This document shows positions 30,701 to 39,450 of a stretch of 64,000 nt of DNA, in pieces (the stretch's first letter is position 1; every line of letters begins with the position of its first letter). The notes beneath the pieces were generated by a model. It saw only the letters and a program-made list of their open reading frames with translations, was not told the origin of the DNA and ran no database searches. The stretch lies in contig NZ_FTOB01000009.1 in NCBI RefSeq assembly GCF_900156625.1, forward strand, positions 1 through 64,000. Direction: 5' to 3'. The DNA comes from Zobellia uliginosa (lineage in GTDB: Bacteria; Bacteroidota; Bacteroidia; Flavobacteriales; Flavobacteriaceae). The position numbers and the translations under genes are program-made.

Positions 30701-31926
30701 TTGTTACTTGTATTGATATGGGTAAAAGTATTCGTTGTCTTATCGAGTACATCAACGCCCCCACCGTCCATGGCGATCCACAACTTATCTTCTTCATCGG
30801 CAACAATAGAGGTTACAGAGCTAACCTGTAAGGAATTGGGCTTATTGTAGATACTCTGGATCTCACTGAATTTATTGTGAAACTTATCGTGGACCACAAT
30901 TCCCCTATTGTAAAAGCCCATCCAGATTCTTTCGTCTTTATCCACGTACAAAGACCAGATGGAATTGGACAAAATGCTTTTTTCATCGTTCTTATCGAAT
31001 AAATAGTGGCGAATAATATCCCCATTCTTGTTCAAACGATACAATCCGTCATTTTCCGTACCACATAAAATATCCCCATAAGGTGATTCAATTACCGAAA
31101 AGATGTTGTTCGATGTTATTGAGAAGTTCTGTACCGAGGGCACCTGCTGTCCATCGGCAAGCTGTATTTTGTAAATACCGTTAGAAATTGAACCGGCCCA
31201 AATCGTATTTTCTGCGTCAAAAAACAGCGATTGTATGGCCGCCGTTATGGTAAGGGCATCATTCCCATTTCTGAGTAGAGCAAGATCGACCCTTTTATTT
31301 TTCAGGTCTACCTCAAGGAGTCCCGCACTTGTTGCCGCATAAAACACACCATCACCGGTAGCTTTGATTTCGTTGACCGCAAGAAACGCATCAGGATTGG
31401 AATTATTGAACGGTATCCGCTCAATTTTAAGGCTATCGAGGTGCATCATAAATATGCCTTGCTCACCGGTACCTATAAATAAATGGCCATTGCCATCACC
31501 CTGTAGACTATTTACCCCTACAATCCCTTCATTTCGATTTGTCGTTGAAATAAGCGGAATATGGCGAAACTTGTCTTTTTCCCTATCATAGAGGGCCAAT
31601 CCCACATTGGTACCTACCCACAACCTATTATCCTTGTCCAAATACGTACAGTAGACAAAACTACTGGCCAACACCCTATTATTGTCGTTGATTTTTGGCC
31701 TATACGAAACATAGTCCATCCCATCATAACGATAAACCCCAGATCCATGGGTTCCTATCCATATAAAACCGTTATTGTCTTGGGTAATGGTGTGTACACC
31801 TACTTGGGAAATACCATCCTTGATTTTATTGAACTCCAAATCTTGGACAGTTTCTTGGGACCAAGTCTCCCAGCTTAAGCTTACGATAATCAGGAAGCTT
31901 ATATATGACAGTAATGTTTTTCTCAT
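27799..31926 (-). CDS. Hybrid two-component system regulator (sensor, kinase, receiver and AraC domain)
   Basis: I chose the ATG at 31926, which opens with a signal peptide (MRKTLLSYISFLIIVSLSW); the ATG at 32046 would add 40 unlikely residues. The 1375-residue protein has a periplasmic sensor of about 14 Reg_prop beta-propeller repeats (IWIGTHGSGVYRYDG, LWVGTNVGLALYD and others, about 30-690), a Y_Y_Y domain (about 725-800), one membrane helix (about 810-830), a histidine kinase with His868 (VAHEFSSPL), an ATPase region (GGAGIGLELVHSF), a receiver with Asp1175 (VIITDVVMPEMDG) and a C-terminal AraC DNA-binding domain. Such proteins sense a PUL oligosaccharide directly and switch on the locus. 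It most likely controls the neighbouring two-pair PUL. Confidence 0.95.
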   Translation of the reverse strand: MRKTLLSYISFLIIVSLSWETWSQETVQDLEFNKIKDGISQVGVHTITQDNNGFIWIGTHGSGVYRYDGMDYVSYRPKINDNNRVLASSFVYCTYLDKDNRLWVGTNVGLALYDREKDKFRHIPLISTTNRNEGIVGVNSLQGDGNGHLFIGTGEQGIFMMHLDSLKIERIPFNNSNPDAFLAVNEIKATGDGVFYAATSAGLLEVDLKNKRVDLALLRNGNDALTITAAIQSLFFDAENTIWAGSISNGIYKIQLADGQQVPSVQNFSITSNNIFSVIESPYGDILCGTENDGLYRLNKNGDIIRHYLFDKNDEKSILSNSIWSLYVDKDERIWMGFYNRGIVVHDKFHNKFSEIQSIYNKPNSLQVSSVTSIVADEEDKLWIAMDGGGVDVLDKTTNTFTHINTSNNSVYKGLTSDYIQSLFIDSQQNIWVGSWDKGLFFLKKGSNRFINYKFPVVIERKGSGAIMSFAEDSKGRIWIGSFNQGLYSYKLGAQGVTGFNDASFQSHGLAGNYINKVNVDSQDIVWVATTNGLFKLKQNKEGNYEMLLMNHFLSTEEGSEYNNYDIVSLYTDDKNILWGGTRGIGLLKYNTAENTAIWYNTSNGLSIPNVNAIIGDLQGNLWLDGNSGIAKLNKETHEFTYYNKNDGLVSNDYNKNAVYKDQEGLLYFGGNEGIDYFDPSRINVLETAPKVYLKNLKLFNENVLPSTNESPLQNVLFQTDSITLNSKQSVFTIEYSGINFTVPEENQYAYYLEGYEDDYNYVGEIRSATYTNLDAGHYVFKVKAANNDGVWSETPVTLHIEVLPPWWKTNWALLGYGLLVLVLLGLLRRFEKKRIIDRQQVENERQKRLREEELHKERIQFFTNVAHEFSSPLTLILNPIKDILGEEGYSGDGRLKTKHLTIYKNAERLIRLINELLDFSKLESNKIKVRAHRLNLVPFIKEISGHFKEEALTNHIDLKIESDTDVVWLWADRGMLEKILFNLLSNAFKVTPDGGTVHVAVKQAKDKIEFTVSDTGPGLEEGELEKLFERFYQAEPFKNGYYGGAGIGLELVHSFVKLHKGKVVVQSELGKGTVFKVVFPSGNKHFKDSEIITEGSELASFKQNLIKSSSYQEPKPPVRVSKTAKTLLIVEDDSELRNYLKNEFKGQYKVLVAKNGTEGLGLATEMLPDVIITDVVMPEMDGFKFCEAIRTDVKTSHIPIMMLTAKARVDDKISGIGMGADVYLGKPFEMKLVRRHLEQLIHSREVIYKKYFKSMGEIQDDTSITSLDKAFVEKAINYIHDNMTSSNLGVESLASHLNLSRSQLYRKTKALTNQTANEFIRNQRLQKAKKLIENGNTDMTDVCAKVGISSTTYFTQRFKDYFGISPTEVKGQKA

Positions 31927-32624
31927 AAAAACAAGTATCCTTGCATTTTCCTTGTTCGTTGAACAAATAATTAAGACCGGTTGCCATTCGGCAATAAACG
32001 GATTGCACCCTAAAAAAGTTAAGTTAGTAAAAAACCTTTCTACCATCCTAGCTTTAAATGTTAATTCAGACGTATGCGCTTCGATATTACGGTTTCCTAT
32101 TTCCCTTCAAGACCTTGTAGGTAGTAAATCGTTCATGCAAAGTAATCTCGAACTATAGCCTATAGAAAAGTCCGCCCTGGTTACGATATTCACCTAAATA
32201 CAAGGAAAAACCGACACTTTTTTACAATTTTTAACTTTTTGTGTGTTTTTTTAATTTTTATTTTTATTCCGAATTTGAAATAGCGACACTATGCAATTTA
32301 GTAAACACGAAGACGATTTTTTGCCCGCGTTTTCTGTTTGGCCCATCAAAAACGTATCGGGCCATCTATTATCAAATAGCACAAAAGGTGGGCAATTTCC
32401 GAAAACTTCTATCATTGGGATATCATTTTACCCCCTACCCTTTGTATCCCGTTCCAGAAATAGAAATTTTGAATTCAATTTTTACTGATGCAGGCAAATT
32501 CCTCTTCTTATAGCCCATACTCGGCATAGGATAGTATCGGATGTCACCCTAATCCCGACACATCGTTTTATCGCTCTGTTTGTTTAGACGAATACTTTTT
32601 TAAGACAAAGTATAATTTAAAAAA
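31927..32624. other. 698-base intergenic region with divergent promoters
   Basis: The region lies between the hybrid regulator (minus) and the small Hsp20-like gene (plus). Short open frames inside (for example 32241-32513 and 32291-32488) show no recognisable protein features. A small inverted repeat TTGTTC-GTT-GAACAA (31952-31966) sits 26 bases upstream of the regulator start and may be a control site. Long T-rich runs around 32210-32270 are otherwise unremarkable. Confidence 0.5.
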
Positions 32625-33053
32625 ATGGATATGGATTCACGCAAGAAAAATAGCTTATACAAAAACCGATTACACCGGCACAAACATTTTCCTTCGCTAA
32701 ATAGCAAAAACATTCAACTGAAATTGTTCGGTGCCGGCTCCCAAGTCATTGTTCCCCCGAATTTTCTTAAAAATAATACGCCTTCCCTTCGGGTGAGAAA
32801 CGGGATGCTGCACCTCAAACTTCAAGGCCCTGGAAAGCTCCATAATTATAATGGTGCGCCCACACCTCATGAAGGGTATCGAAAAGGAATGGATTTCCAC
32901 ATTCGGCTTCCCGACAGACTGAATCGCCACCTCAATTCGGTCCGCTATCAAAATGGCATTGTTAAAATTCAGCCTGCACCGGGACAGAAAGCAAACCATA
33001 ACATACCATCCTCCATGGCATTGTCTATATCGAACAATTTGACCATAAACTAA
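32625..33053 (+). CDS. Small basic protein, divergent Hsp20/alpha-crystallin-like
   Basis: The 142-residue product is basic at its N-terminus. The layout fits a diverged small heat-shock domain: a strand ending VRNGMLHLKLQGPGK, then EGYRKGMDFHIRLPDRLNR, then SVRYQNGIVKIQPAPG, which matches the general F-x-L-P...Y-x-N-G-I-x-x-I pattern. The first half lacks the usual PGF/KED elements, so the match is incomplete. The ATG follows an A-rich leader (TTTAAAAAAATG) as usual for this phylum. It is read in the same direction as the ABC operon and ends 56 bases before GldA. A minus-strand frame over the same bases (32697-33137) looks like a shadow. Confidence 0.5.
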   Translation: MDMDSRKKNSLYKNRLHRHKHFPSLNSKNIQLKLFGAGSQVIVPPNFLKNNTPSLRVRNGMLHLKLQGPGKLHNYNGAPTPHEGYRKGMDFHIRLPDRLNRHLNSVRYQNGIVKIQPAPGQKANHNIPSSMALSISNNLTIN

Positions 33054-33109
33054 GCCAAAAGAAAACTTGCAATCACTATCGAACCACATTAATACATGAT
33101 AGACCGCGC

Positions 33110-34039
33110 ATGGATATACAAATAGAAAACCTAACAAAAAGCTATGGCCCGCAAAAGGCGGTAAACAACATCAATTTTGATGTTAAAACGGGAGAGGTTC
33201 TAGGCTTTCTTGGCCCTAACGGGGCAGGAAAATCGACCACCATGAAAATGATCACCGGCTATATCGGCATTGAAAAGGGCGATATTAGAATTGGTGGAAA
33301 AAGCCTTACCGACCCCGAAAGCAACTTTAAACAACATATTGGCTACCTACCGGAAAACAATCCGCTCTACCTAGACATGCCCATCATCGATTACTTGGAA
33401 TTCTGCGCCGCCCTCCAAGGGGTAGAAAAAACAAAGATCGACGATAGGATCAAAGAGATGATAGGGTTATGCGGACTCAATCGCGAAAAGCACAAAAAGA
33501 TCGGGGAGCTATCCAAAGGATACCGCCAGCGCGTAGGACTCGCCCAGGCCATGATCCACGATCCCGAAATATTGGTATTGGACGAACCCACGACGGGACT
33601 GGATCCCAACCAGATCATTGAGATACGAAAGCTGATCCGCGACCTCGGCAAGGAAAAGACCGTTATCCTGAGCACACACATACTGCCCGAGGTGGAAGCT
33701 ACCTGCGACCGCATCCTCATCATCAACAGGGGAAATATCGTTGCGAACGGAACACCCGAAACCCTTAGGAAACAGGCCCAAGGCAATGAGGTATTGAAAT
33801 TGCGTATTGAAGACGGCGATGTGGAAACGATCCTCAAATCGCTGAACGCCCTCGACACGGTACAGGAGGCCGACCTCGTACACAGGGAGGAAAACTTGTT
33901 CGAGGTACAAAGTGTTGCCCAACAATCGTCAAAACGGAACATTTTTAATCTCTGTGTTGAGAAAAAATGGGTACTCACCGAACTCACCCCCCTAGAGACC
34001 AAACTTGAAGACATTTTTAGAAACTTAACGGTAAATTAG
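33110..34039 (+). CDS. gldA: GldA-like ABC transporter ATP-binding protein
   Basis: This 309-residue ATPase has Walker A GPNGAGKST (35-43), the signature LSKGYRQR (134-141), Walker B ILVLDEP (154-160) and a C-terminal ~90-residue extension typical of GldA. Known GldA works with GldF and GldG in an ABC complex needed for gliding in flavobacteria. Here the three are contiguous, with two bases between this stop and GldF. The same GldA/F/G-plus-DUF4340 arrangement occurs in non-gliding bacteria, so a general export role is possible. The symbol is by family resemblance. Confidence 0.8.
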   Translation: MDIQIENLTKSYGPQKAVNNINFDVKTGEVLGFLGPNGAGKSTTMKMITGYIGIEKGDIRIGGKSLTDPESNFKQHIGYLPENNPLYLDMPIIDYLEFCAALQGVEKTKIDDRIKEMIGLCGLNREKHKKIGELSKGYRQRVGLAQAMIHDPEILVLDEPTTGLDPNQIIEIRKLIRDLGKEKTVILSTHILPEVEATCDRILIINRGNIVANGTPETLRKQAQGNEVLKLRIEDGDVETILKSLNALDTVQEADLVHREENLFEVQSVAQQSSKRNIFNLCVEKKWVLTELTPLETKLEDIFRNLTVN

Positions 34040-34041
34040 AT

Positions 34042-34764
34042 ATGCATACCATATGGACCATTGCCAAACGAGAACTGGCAACCTTTTTCGATTCGCTTAT
34101 CGCCTATATTATTCTAGCGCTTTTTTTGGGATTCAGCGGATTTTTTACCTGGCTTTATGGAAACGATATTTTTTTAGTGGGACAGGCCAACCTCCGCGTA
34201 TTCTTCAACATCGCCTCTTGGAGCCTTTTCTTTTTTATTCCCGCCATTACCATGAAAATGTTGGCCGAAGAACGAAAGACGGGCACTTTGGAACTGCTGT
34301 TGACCAAATCGGTATCGGACAGGGAGGTGATTCTTGGTAAGTTCCTAGGATCTATCCTATTGATATGCATAGCCCTGACCGCTACCCTGCCCTATGTGAT
34401 TACCGTAGCGAATATCGGGAACCTGGACAACGGAGGAACGATTTGCGGTTACTTGGGGCTATTACTACTGAGCATCGCCTATACGGCCATAGGCATATTT
34501 GCGAGCAGCATTACCACCAATCAGATCGTAGCCTTTATGACCGCCTTGCTCATCGGTCTTTTCTTTCAGATCATTTTCGGGGTATTGGCCCAAAACTTCA
34601 CCGGAAGCTTGGGACAATTCTTCGACACCCTGGACCTTCAATCGCATTTTGAGTCCATTTCCAGAGGGGTTTTAGACTCCAAAGACCTGGTTTACTTTCT
34701 TTCTATAACCGTATTGGGGCTATACCTAGGGGAATGGTCCCTATCTAAAAGACATATTTCTTAA
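34042..34764 (+). CDS. gldF: GldF-like ABC-2 permease
   Basis: This 240-residue integral membrane protein has about six hydrophobic helices, starting with AYIILALFLGFSGFFTWLYG. The cytoplasmic loop MLAEERKTGTLELLLTKSVSD, with its EERKTGTLE motif, is characteristic of ABC-2 permeases that contact the ATPase. It is spaced 2 bases from GldA and 15 from GldG. Its role should be to form the membrane channel of the GldAFG complex. Whether the complex drives gliding or another export process cannot be told here. Confidence 0.82.
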   Translation: MHTIWTIAKRELATFFDSLIAYIILALFLGFSGFFTWLYGNDIFLVGQANLRVFFNIASWSLFFFIPAITMKMLAEERKTGTLELLLTKSVSDREVILGKFLGSILLICIALTATLPYVITVANIGNLDNGGTICGYLGLLLLSIAYTAIGIFASSITTNQIVAFMTALLIGLFFQIIFGVLAQNFTGSLGQFFDTLDLQSHFESISRGVLDSKDLVYFLSITVLGLYLGEWSLSKRHIS

Positions 34765-34779
34765 ACGCTTGTACATCAA

Positions 34780-36282
34780 ATGAAAAAAACAAACCTGACC
34801 ATTGTCTTAATCATTGCGATCTTGGTCTTTGCCAATTTGGTATCGAAGCAATATTTTTTCAGGCTAGACCTTACGGAAGACCAACAGTACACCCTAAGCG
34901 ATGCCACCGAGAACATTATGGCTTCCTTGGAAAACCCGATTACCGTAAAGGCCTATTTTTCGGAGAACCTTCCGCCCGACATCGCCAAGACCAAAAACGA
35001 TTTTGAGGAATACCTGATCGAATATGCCCGACACTCCGACGACAACCTAGTATACTCCTTTATCAACCCGAACGAGAACGAAGATTTGGAGCGTGAGGCC
35101 ATGGAAGCCGGAATCAACCCGGTAATGATCAACGTTCGCGAAAAGGACCAGATGAAACAACAAAAGGCCTTTTTGGGAGCCGTTTTGCAATTGGAAGACC
35201 GCAAGGAAACCATTCCCTTTGTACAGCCCGGGGCCCCGTTAGAATACCTGTTGTCCTCTTCCATAAAAAAGATAGCGGTGACCGACAAGCCCGAAGTGGG
35301 ACTGCTACAAGGTTACGGCCAAGCTTCCATTGCCGAACTCGCACAGGTAAAAACGGCCTTGGACGTACTGTACGATTTTAAGCCGGTCACCGTAAACGAC
35401 AGTGTGGCGCCCCCCGAAGGGATCAAGACCTTGGCCCTGGTTCGCCCCACCGATACCATCAATAACGCTACCCTGGAGCAATTGGACGCCTTCTTGGAAA
35501 ACGGGGGCAATCTGTTCGTTGCCCTGAACCGGGTAAACGGGGACCTGAACACTTCCTATGGATCCGGAATTACCTCCGGTGTAGAAAAGTGGCTGAACGA
35601 AAAGGGACTGGAAGTGCGTGAGGATTTTGTTATCGACGCCCAATGTGCCACCGTATCGGTACAGCAGCGTCAGGGCTTCTTTAACTTTACCTCGAACGTT
35701 GCCTTCCCCTACGCCCCTATCATCAATAAATTTGCCGAGCACCCCAGCACCAAAGGCCTAGATGCCGTAGTGATGCAGTTTGCCAGTTCGCTGAAATTTA
35801 CGGCCAAGGATTCGCTGACCACCTTTACCCCTCTCGCCTTTTCTTCCGAGAATTCGGCAAGCATGCCGGCCCCTCAGGTTTTCAACATTCAAAAGGAATG
35901 GACCAACAGTGATTTCAACGCTCCCAACCAAGTGGTTGCAGGCGTCTTGGAACAGTCCCATTCCAACGGCAACCGTTCCCGTATTTACGTGGTCGGCGAT
36001 GGCGATTTTCCCGTGGGCAACGGCCAACAAGCGGTACAGGCAGACAACGTAAACCTAATGGTCAATGCCATCGATTGGCTGAGCGACGATACCGGCTTGA
36101 TCGACCTTAGGACCAAAGGAATACAATACAGGCCTCTGGACAAATTGGAAGAGGGCACCAAGACCACCTTGAAATACGCCAATTTCCTATTGCCCATTAT
36201 GCTGGTTATCGCCTACGGTATCGTACGGATGCAGATGAACAAAAACAAACGCAGCCGAAGATTGGAAGAGAACTACGAATGA
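34780..36282 (+). CDS. gldG: GldG-like ABC transporter auxiliary protein
   Basis: This 500-residue protein has an N-terminal membrane helix (LTIVLIIAILVFANLVSK), the typical periplasmic start FRLDLTEDQQYTLSDAT, a large periplasmic domain of the ABC_transp_aux type and a C-terminal membrane helix (FLLPIMLVIAYGIVRM) with a basic tail. The N-terminal periplasmic segment is like a thioredoxin-fold region in this family, and the TEDQ-Y-x-L-S pattern is its signature. It lies between GldF and a DUF4340 gene, with all genes tightly packed. It probably transmits ATPase work to a periplasmic target. Confidence 0.85.
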   Translation: MKKTNLTIVLIIAILVFANLVSKQYFFRLDLTEDQQYTLSDATENIMASLENPITVKAYFSENLPPDIAKTKNDFEEYLIEYARHSDDNLVYSFINPNENEDLEREAMEAGINPVMINVREKDQMKQQKAFLGAVLQLEDRKETIPFVQPGAPLEYLLSSSIKKIAVTDKPEVGLLQGYGQASIAELAQVKTALDVLYDFKPVTVNDSVAPPEGIKTLALVRPTDTINNATLEQLDAFLENGGNLFVALNRVNGDLNTSYGSGITSGVEKWLNEKGLEVREDFVIDAQCATVSVQQRQGFFNFTSNVAFPYAPIINKFAEHPSTKGLDAVVMQFASSLKFTAKDSLTTFTPLAFSSENSASMPAPQVFNIQKEWTNSDFNAPNQVVAGVLEQSHSNGNRSRIYVVGDGDFPVGNGQQAVQADNVNLMVNAIDWLSDDTGLIDLRTKGIQYRPLDKLEEGTKTTLKYANFLLPIMLVIAYGIVRMQMNKNKRSRRLEENYE

Positions 36283-36305
36283 TCGCTACAACAAAACTAT
36301 AAACC

Positions 36306-37268
36306 ATGAAGAAAAACAACCTATTAATCGCCGTTTTGGTCGTATTGGTGCTCCTTTATGTTTCCACAAATTATTTCAAAAAAAACAGCAATACCACCTT
36401 TGACCCAGAGGTCGTACAATTGGACACCTCTGCAATAGCGAAACTCACCATATACCCGCCCGCCCAATCGGCAGAAGAGCCGATTGTCATTTCAAGGTCG
36501 CAAAACGGTTGGGAGGTAGCCCAGGGCAAGATCAAGTCGCAAAGCAACCAAGCAGTGGTACGCAATGCACTGGGGCAACTACAAGACATAAAGGCCCTAC
36601 GCTTGGTTGCCAAAACCAAGGACAAGTGGGGCCACTACGAACTCACCGATTCCTTGGCAAGAAAACTAGAGGTCCAAGAAAGGGACAGTGGCAAGACAAC
36701 GGCCATTTACTTCGGTAAAACATCGTATGAACAAGCGGCCACCCCACAATACGGCAGGGCATCCATGACCGGTTCAACCTACTTTCGAATCAACGACAGG
36801 CCCGAAACCTATTCCCTGAAAAACCAGATTGCGAGCGCCTTCGACCGCAAGTTCAATGCATGGAGGAATTCGGAATTTATCAAATTGAAGAAGGAAGACA
36901 TCAAGGAAGTCAAATTCGAAAGTGCCGATCAAGAAAACTTCAGCCTGTTAAAAAAAGATTCGCTCTGGACCATTTCGGGCGTAAAGGCAGACAGCGCCCA
37001 AGTGGCCAGTTACCTAAACCTTATCCGCAATCAGGGCAGTTCCGAATTCGCTGATGAATTTGAACCAAAGGGGGAGGCCTTGCGCACGATAACCATTCGC
37101 GGGGAGGATATGAAGGATGTGCTTGTAAAGGCCTATGGCGACCTCCCTGGCAACAGACTCTTCCTACAATCATCACAACACCCTAACACCTTCGTAGAGA
37201 GCGACTCCCTTGGGTTGTTCAAGCGACTGTTCGTCGATGAAACCCATTTTAAAAATAGCGACAATTGA
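36306..37268 (+). CDS. DUF4340 protein
   Basis: This 320-residue protein has one N-terminal membrane helix (NLLIAVLVVLVLLYVSTNYF) and a periplasmic beta-rich region with two similar halves (ITISRSQNGWEVAQG-like near 60 and SLLKKDSLWTISG near 215), as in DUF4340. The family is often encoded next to GldG-type genes and is thought to work with them; its biochemical role is unknown. It starts 23 bases after GldG. It is the last gene before the NEW3 protein, from which it is 69 bases apart. Confidence 0.82.
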   Translation: MKKNNLLIAVLVVLVLLYVSTNYFKKNSNTTFDPEVVQLDTSAIAKLTIYPPAQSAEEPIVISRSQNGWEVAQGKIKSQSNQAVVRNALGQLQDIKALRLVAKTKDKWGHYELTDSLARKLEVQERDSGKTTAIYFGKTSYEQAATPQYGRASMTGSTYFRINDRPETYSLKNQIASAFDRKFNAWRNSEFIKLKKEDIKEVKFESADQENFSLLKKDSLWTISGVKADSAQVASYLNLIRNQGSSEFADEFEPKGEALRTITIRGEDMKDVLVKAYGDLPGNRLFLQSSQHPNTFVESDSLGLFKRLFVDETHFKNSDN

Positions 37269-37337
37269 ACCTAGTTATAAACCTGCCGTTCTATCGGCCA
37301 AACTTTTAGCCTTTTTATGATATACAAACTACATACA

Positions 37338-38486
37338 ATGAAATCCAATAAATTCAATTTCAGGACACTACTGCTTTTTTTCGCCTTTCTATTCTCAATG
37401 AGCCCGGCTGCCTTGGCCGGTAATGGTATAACCCTATACACGCCGTATACGTATATTTCGGTGCCACCCGGGGAATCTATCGACTATACCGTTCAGGTGA
37501 AGAACTACGGAAGCCAGCTAAAGGATGTGGAAATCAGTCTATCGGGGCTTCCAGAGGATTGGAGCTCGACCCTAAAGGCAGGGGGCTACACCATTAAGCG
37601 AATAGCCGTTCTGCCCGGCGAAAAAAAAGACCTTACCCTAACGGTAAACGTGCCTTTGAAGGTCGAAAAAGGAACATACAGCATTAGGCTGATCGGCAAA
37701 AATTACGATGTGCTTCCCATCACCATCAACGTATCGGAGGAAGGGACGTTTAAGACCGAGTTTACTTCCGACCAGATCAATATGGAAGGGCATTCCAAAT
37801 CAAACTTCAACTTTTCCACAAAACTGAAAAACCATACCGGAGAAAAGCAGGTCTACTCTTTGATGGCCGCGCCACCACGGGGATGGAACGTAGCTTTTAA
37901 ACCCAACGGCAGACAGGCCACAGCGGTTGAGATCGCACCGGGCAAGACCACCAATATTACGGTTGACGTAAGCCCCTCATCCTTGGTAAGGGCAGGTTCT
38001 TACAAGATACCCATAAAGGCCACCAACAAGTACACCACGGCCGAATTGGCATTGGAGGTGGTTATCAAAGGTACCTATGACATGGAACTTACCACACCTA
38101 CGGGATTATTGAGTTCGAGTATTACTTCGGGAAGAGACAAACAACTGGAACTTTTGGTCAGAAATACCGGATCTAGCGAATTGAGGAACATCACCTTTAC
38201 CTCTACCAAACCCAAAGATTGGGAGGTTTCCATTGAGCCCGATACCCTATCGCACATAAAGGCCGGAGGCAGCACAAAGGTAAAGGCTATCATTACAGCC
38301 GCCGACAAGGCGGTTCCAGGGGACTACCTCCCCAAAATCACCGCCAAAACACCTGAGGTATCATCCACGGCGTCCATTAGGTTCTCGGTAAAAACACCTT
38401 TGTTATGGGGCTGGCTGGGTATCCTTATCATATTGGGGACCTTAGGGGCCACCTACTACCTGTTTAAAAAATACGGCAGAAGATAA
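37338..38486 (+). CDS. NEW3-domain (Ig-like) membrane-anchored protein
   Basis: I prefer the ATG at 37338, which gives a clean signal peptide ending at SPAALA; the upstream ATG at 37317 adds seven residues. The 382-residue protein has three to four NEW3/Ig-like repeats marked by P-G-E/K-x-K/T motifs (VPPGESIDYTVQV, LPGEKKDLTLTV, IAPGKTTNITVDV, ITSGRDKQLELLV), and a single C-terminal membrane helix (WGWLGILIILGTLGATYYLF) with a basic tail. The stop overlaps the next ATG by one base, so it is coupled to the second ABC ATPase. NEW3 proteins coupled to ABC systems are known in several phyla but have no clear function. Confidence 0.8.
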   Translation: MKSNKFNFRTLLLFFAFLFSMSPAALAGNGITLYTPYTYISVPPGESIDYTVQVKNYGSQLKDVEISLSGLPEDWSSTLKAGGYTIKRIAVLPGEKKDLTLTVNVPLKVEKGTYSIRLIGKNYDVLPITINVSEEGTFKTEFTSDQINMEGHSKSNFNFSTKLKNHTGEKQVYSLMAAPPRGWNVAFKPNGRQATAVEIAPGKTTNITVDVSPSSLVRAGSYKIPIKATNKYTTAELALEVVIKGTYDMELTTPTGLLSSSITSGRDKQLELLVRNTGSSELRNITFTSTKPKDWEVSIEPDTLSHIKAGGSTKVKAIITAADKAVPGDYLPKITAKTPEVSSTASIRFSVKTPLLWGWLGILIILGTLGATYYLFKKYGRR

Positions 38487-39448
38487 TGGCGGAAAAAAGT
38501 ATAGAAATCATCGGATTGACCAAAAAGTACGGGGAACACGTGGCGGTCGACAATTTGACCCTCTCTATAGAAAAAGGCGAGATTTTTGGGCTATTGGGCC
38601 CCAATGGGGCCGGTAAATCGACTACGATCCTCATGCTACTCGGACTTACCGAAGTAGATTCGGGAAGTGTTAAGGTATGCGGAATCGATACGACCCGATT
38701 TCCGTTAGAGGTAAAAAGAAAGGTCGGTTACCTACCGGAAGATGTAGGTTTTTACAATGACTATAGCGGCTTGCAAAACCTTTTGTATATAGCTCGCTTA
38801 AACAACATTCCTGTCGAAGAGGCCCAAAAGAGCGCTTTGGAGACCTTGGCCGATGTAGGATTGGAAGAAGTAAAAGACAACAAAGTGGCCAGCTATTCAC
38901 GGGGAATGCGACAGCGCTTGGGCCTGGCCGACGTACTCATAAAAAAGCCGGAAGTCATTATCCTCGACGAGCCTACTTTGGGACTCGATCCCGAAGGCGT
39001 AAAAAAATTCCTTCAACTCATTGTCGACCTCAGCAGAAAAAAAGGAATTACCGTTTTGTTCTCTTCCCACCATTTACATCAAGTACAGCAGCTTTGTGAT
39101 CGGGTCGGAATTTTTGTCAAAGGAAAATTATTGGCCGAAGGGAAAATCAGTTCCTTGGCCGAACAGTTATTCTCCAAAAACACCTTTACCATAGAAGGGG
39201 AAATTAGCAGTCCGCCCGAAAACCGAACGCCTGAGGCCCTCCAGGAGGTAATCGATAAAATTAAAGGAATCAAAGAGGTGGCCAAGGTAGAGCTTAAGAA
39301 CGAACACTTTGTGGTAGAATCGAAAAAGGATATCTCGCCCGAAGTATCTAGACTACTCGTAAACTCAGGCTATGGACTAGCCTATCTAAGCAAGAAAAAA
39401 TACGGTCTGGACGACATCTATCACCAATACTTTCAGGAAGAAAAATAG
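38486..39448 (+). CDS. Second ABC transporter ATP-binding protein (NosF-like)
   Basis: This 320-residue ATPase has Walker A GPNGAGKST (38-46), signature YSRGMRQR (137-144) and Walker B VIILDEP (157-163). It has a ~90-residue C-terminal extension. It differs strongly from the GldA-like ATPase in the same operon, so it serves a separate transporter. It overlaps the NEW3 stop and is followed 2 bases later by its permease. The NEW3, ATPase and permease form a trio like those of the NosDFY-type systems, but no copper or nitrous-oxide gene is near. The substrate is unknown. Confidence 0.88.
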   Translation: MAEKSIEIIGLTKKYGEHVAVDNLTLSIEKGEIFGLLGPNGAGKSTTILMLLGLTEVDSGSVKVCGIDTTRFPLEVKRKVGYLPEDVGFYNDYSGLQNLLYIARLNNIPVEEAQKSALETLADVGLEEVKDNKVASYSRGMRQRLGLADVLIKKPEVIILDEPTLGLDPEGVKKFLQLIVDLSRKKGITVLFSSHHLHQVQQLCDRVGIFVKGKLLAEGKISSLAEQLFSKNTFTIEGEISSPPENRTPEALQEVIDKIKGIKEVAKVELKNEHFVVESKKDISPEVSRLLVNSGYGLAYLSKKKYGLDDIYHQYFQEEK

Positions 39449-39450
39449 AT

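Noticed and set aside
31927-32046. N-terminal extension of the hybrid two-component regulator
   Set aside because: The later ATG gives a standard signal peptide; the extension has no domain and uses part of the promoter.
32697-33137. A 146-codon minus-strand frame opposite the Hsp20-like gene
   Set aside because: It overlaps the start of GldA, has no recognisable motif and is the antisense shadow of a better plus-strand frame.
33391-34014. A 207-codon minus-strand frame opposite GldA
   Set aside because: It is the shadow of an ABC ATPase gene with intact Walker motifs and has Ser-rich low-complexity composition.
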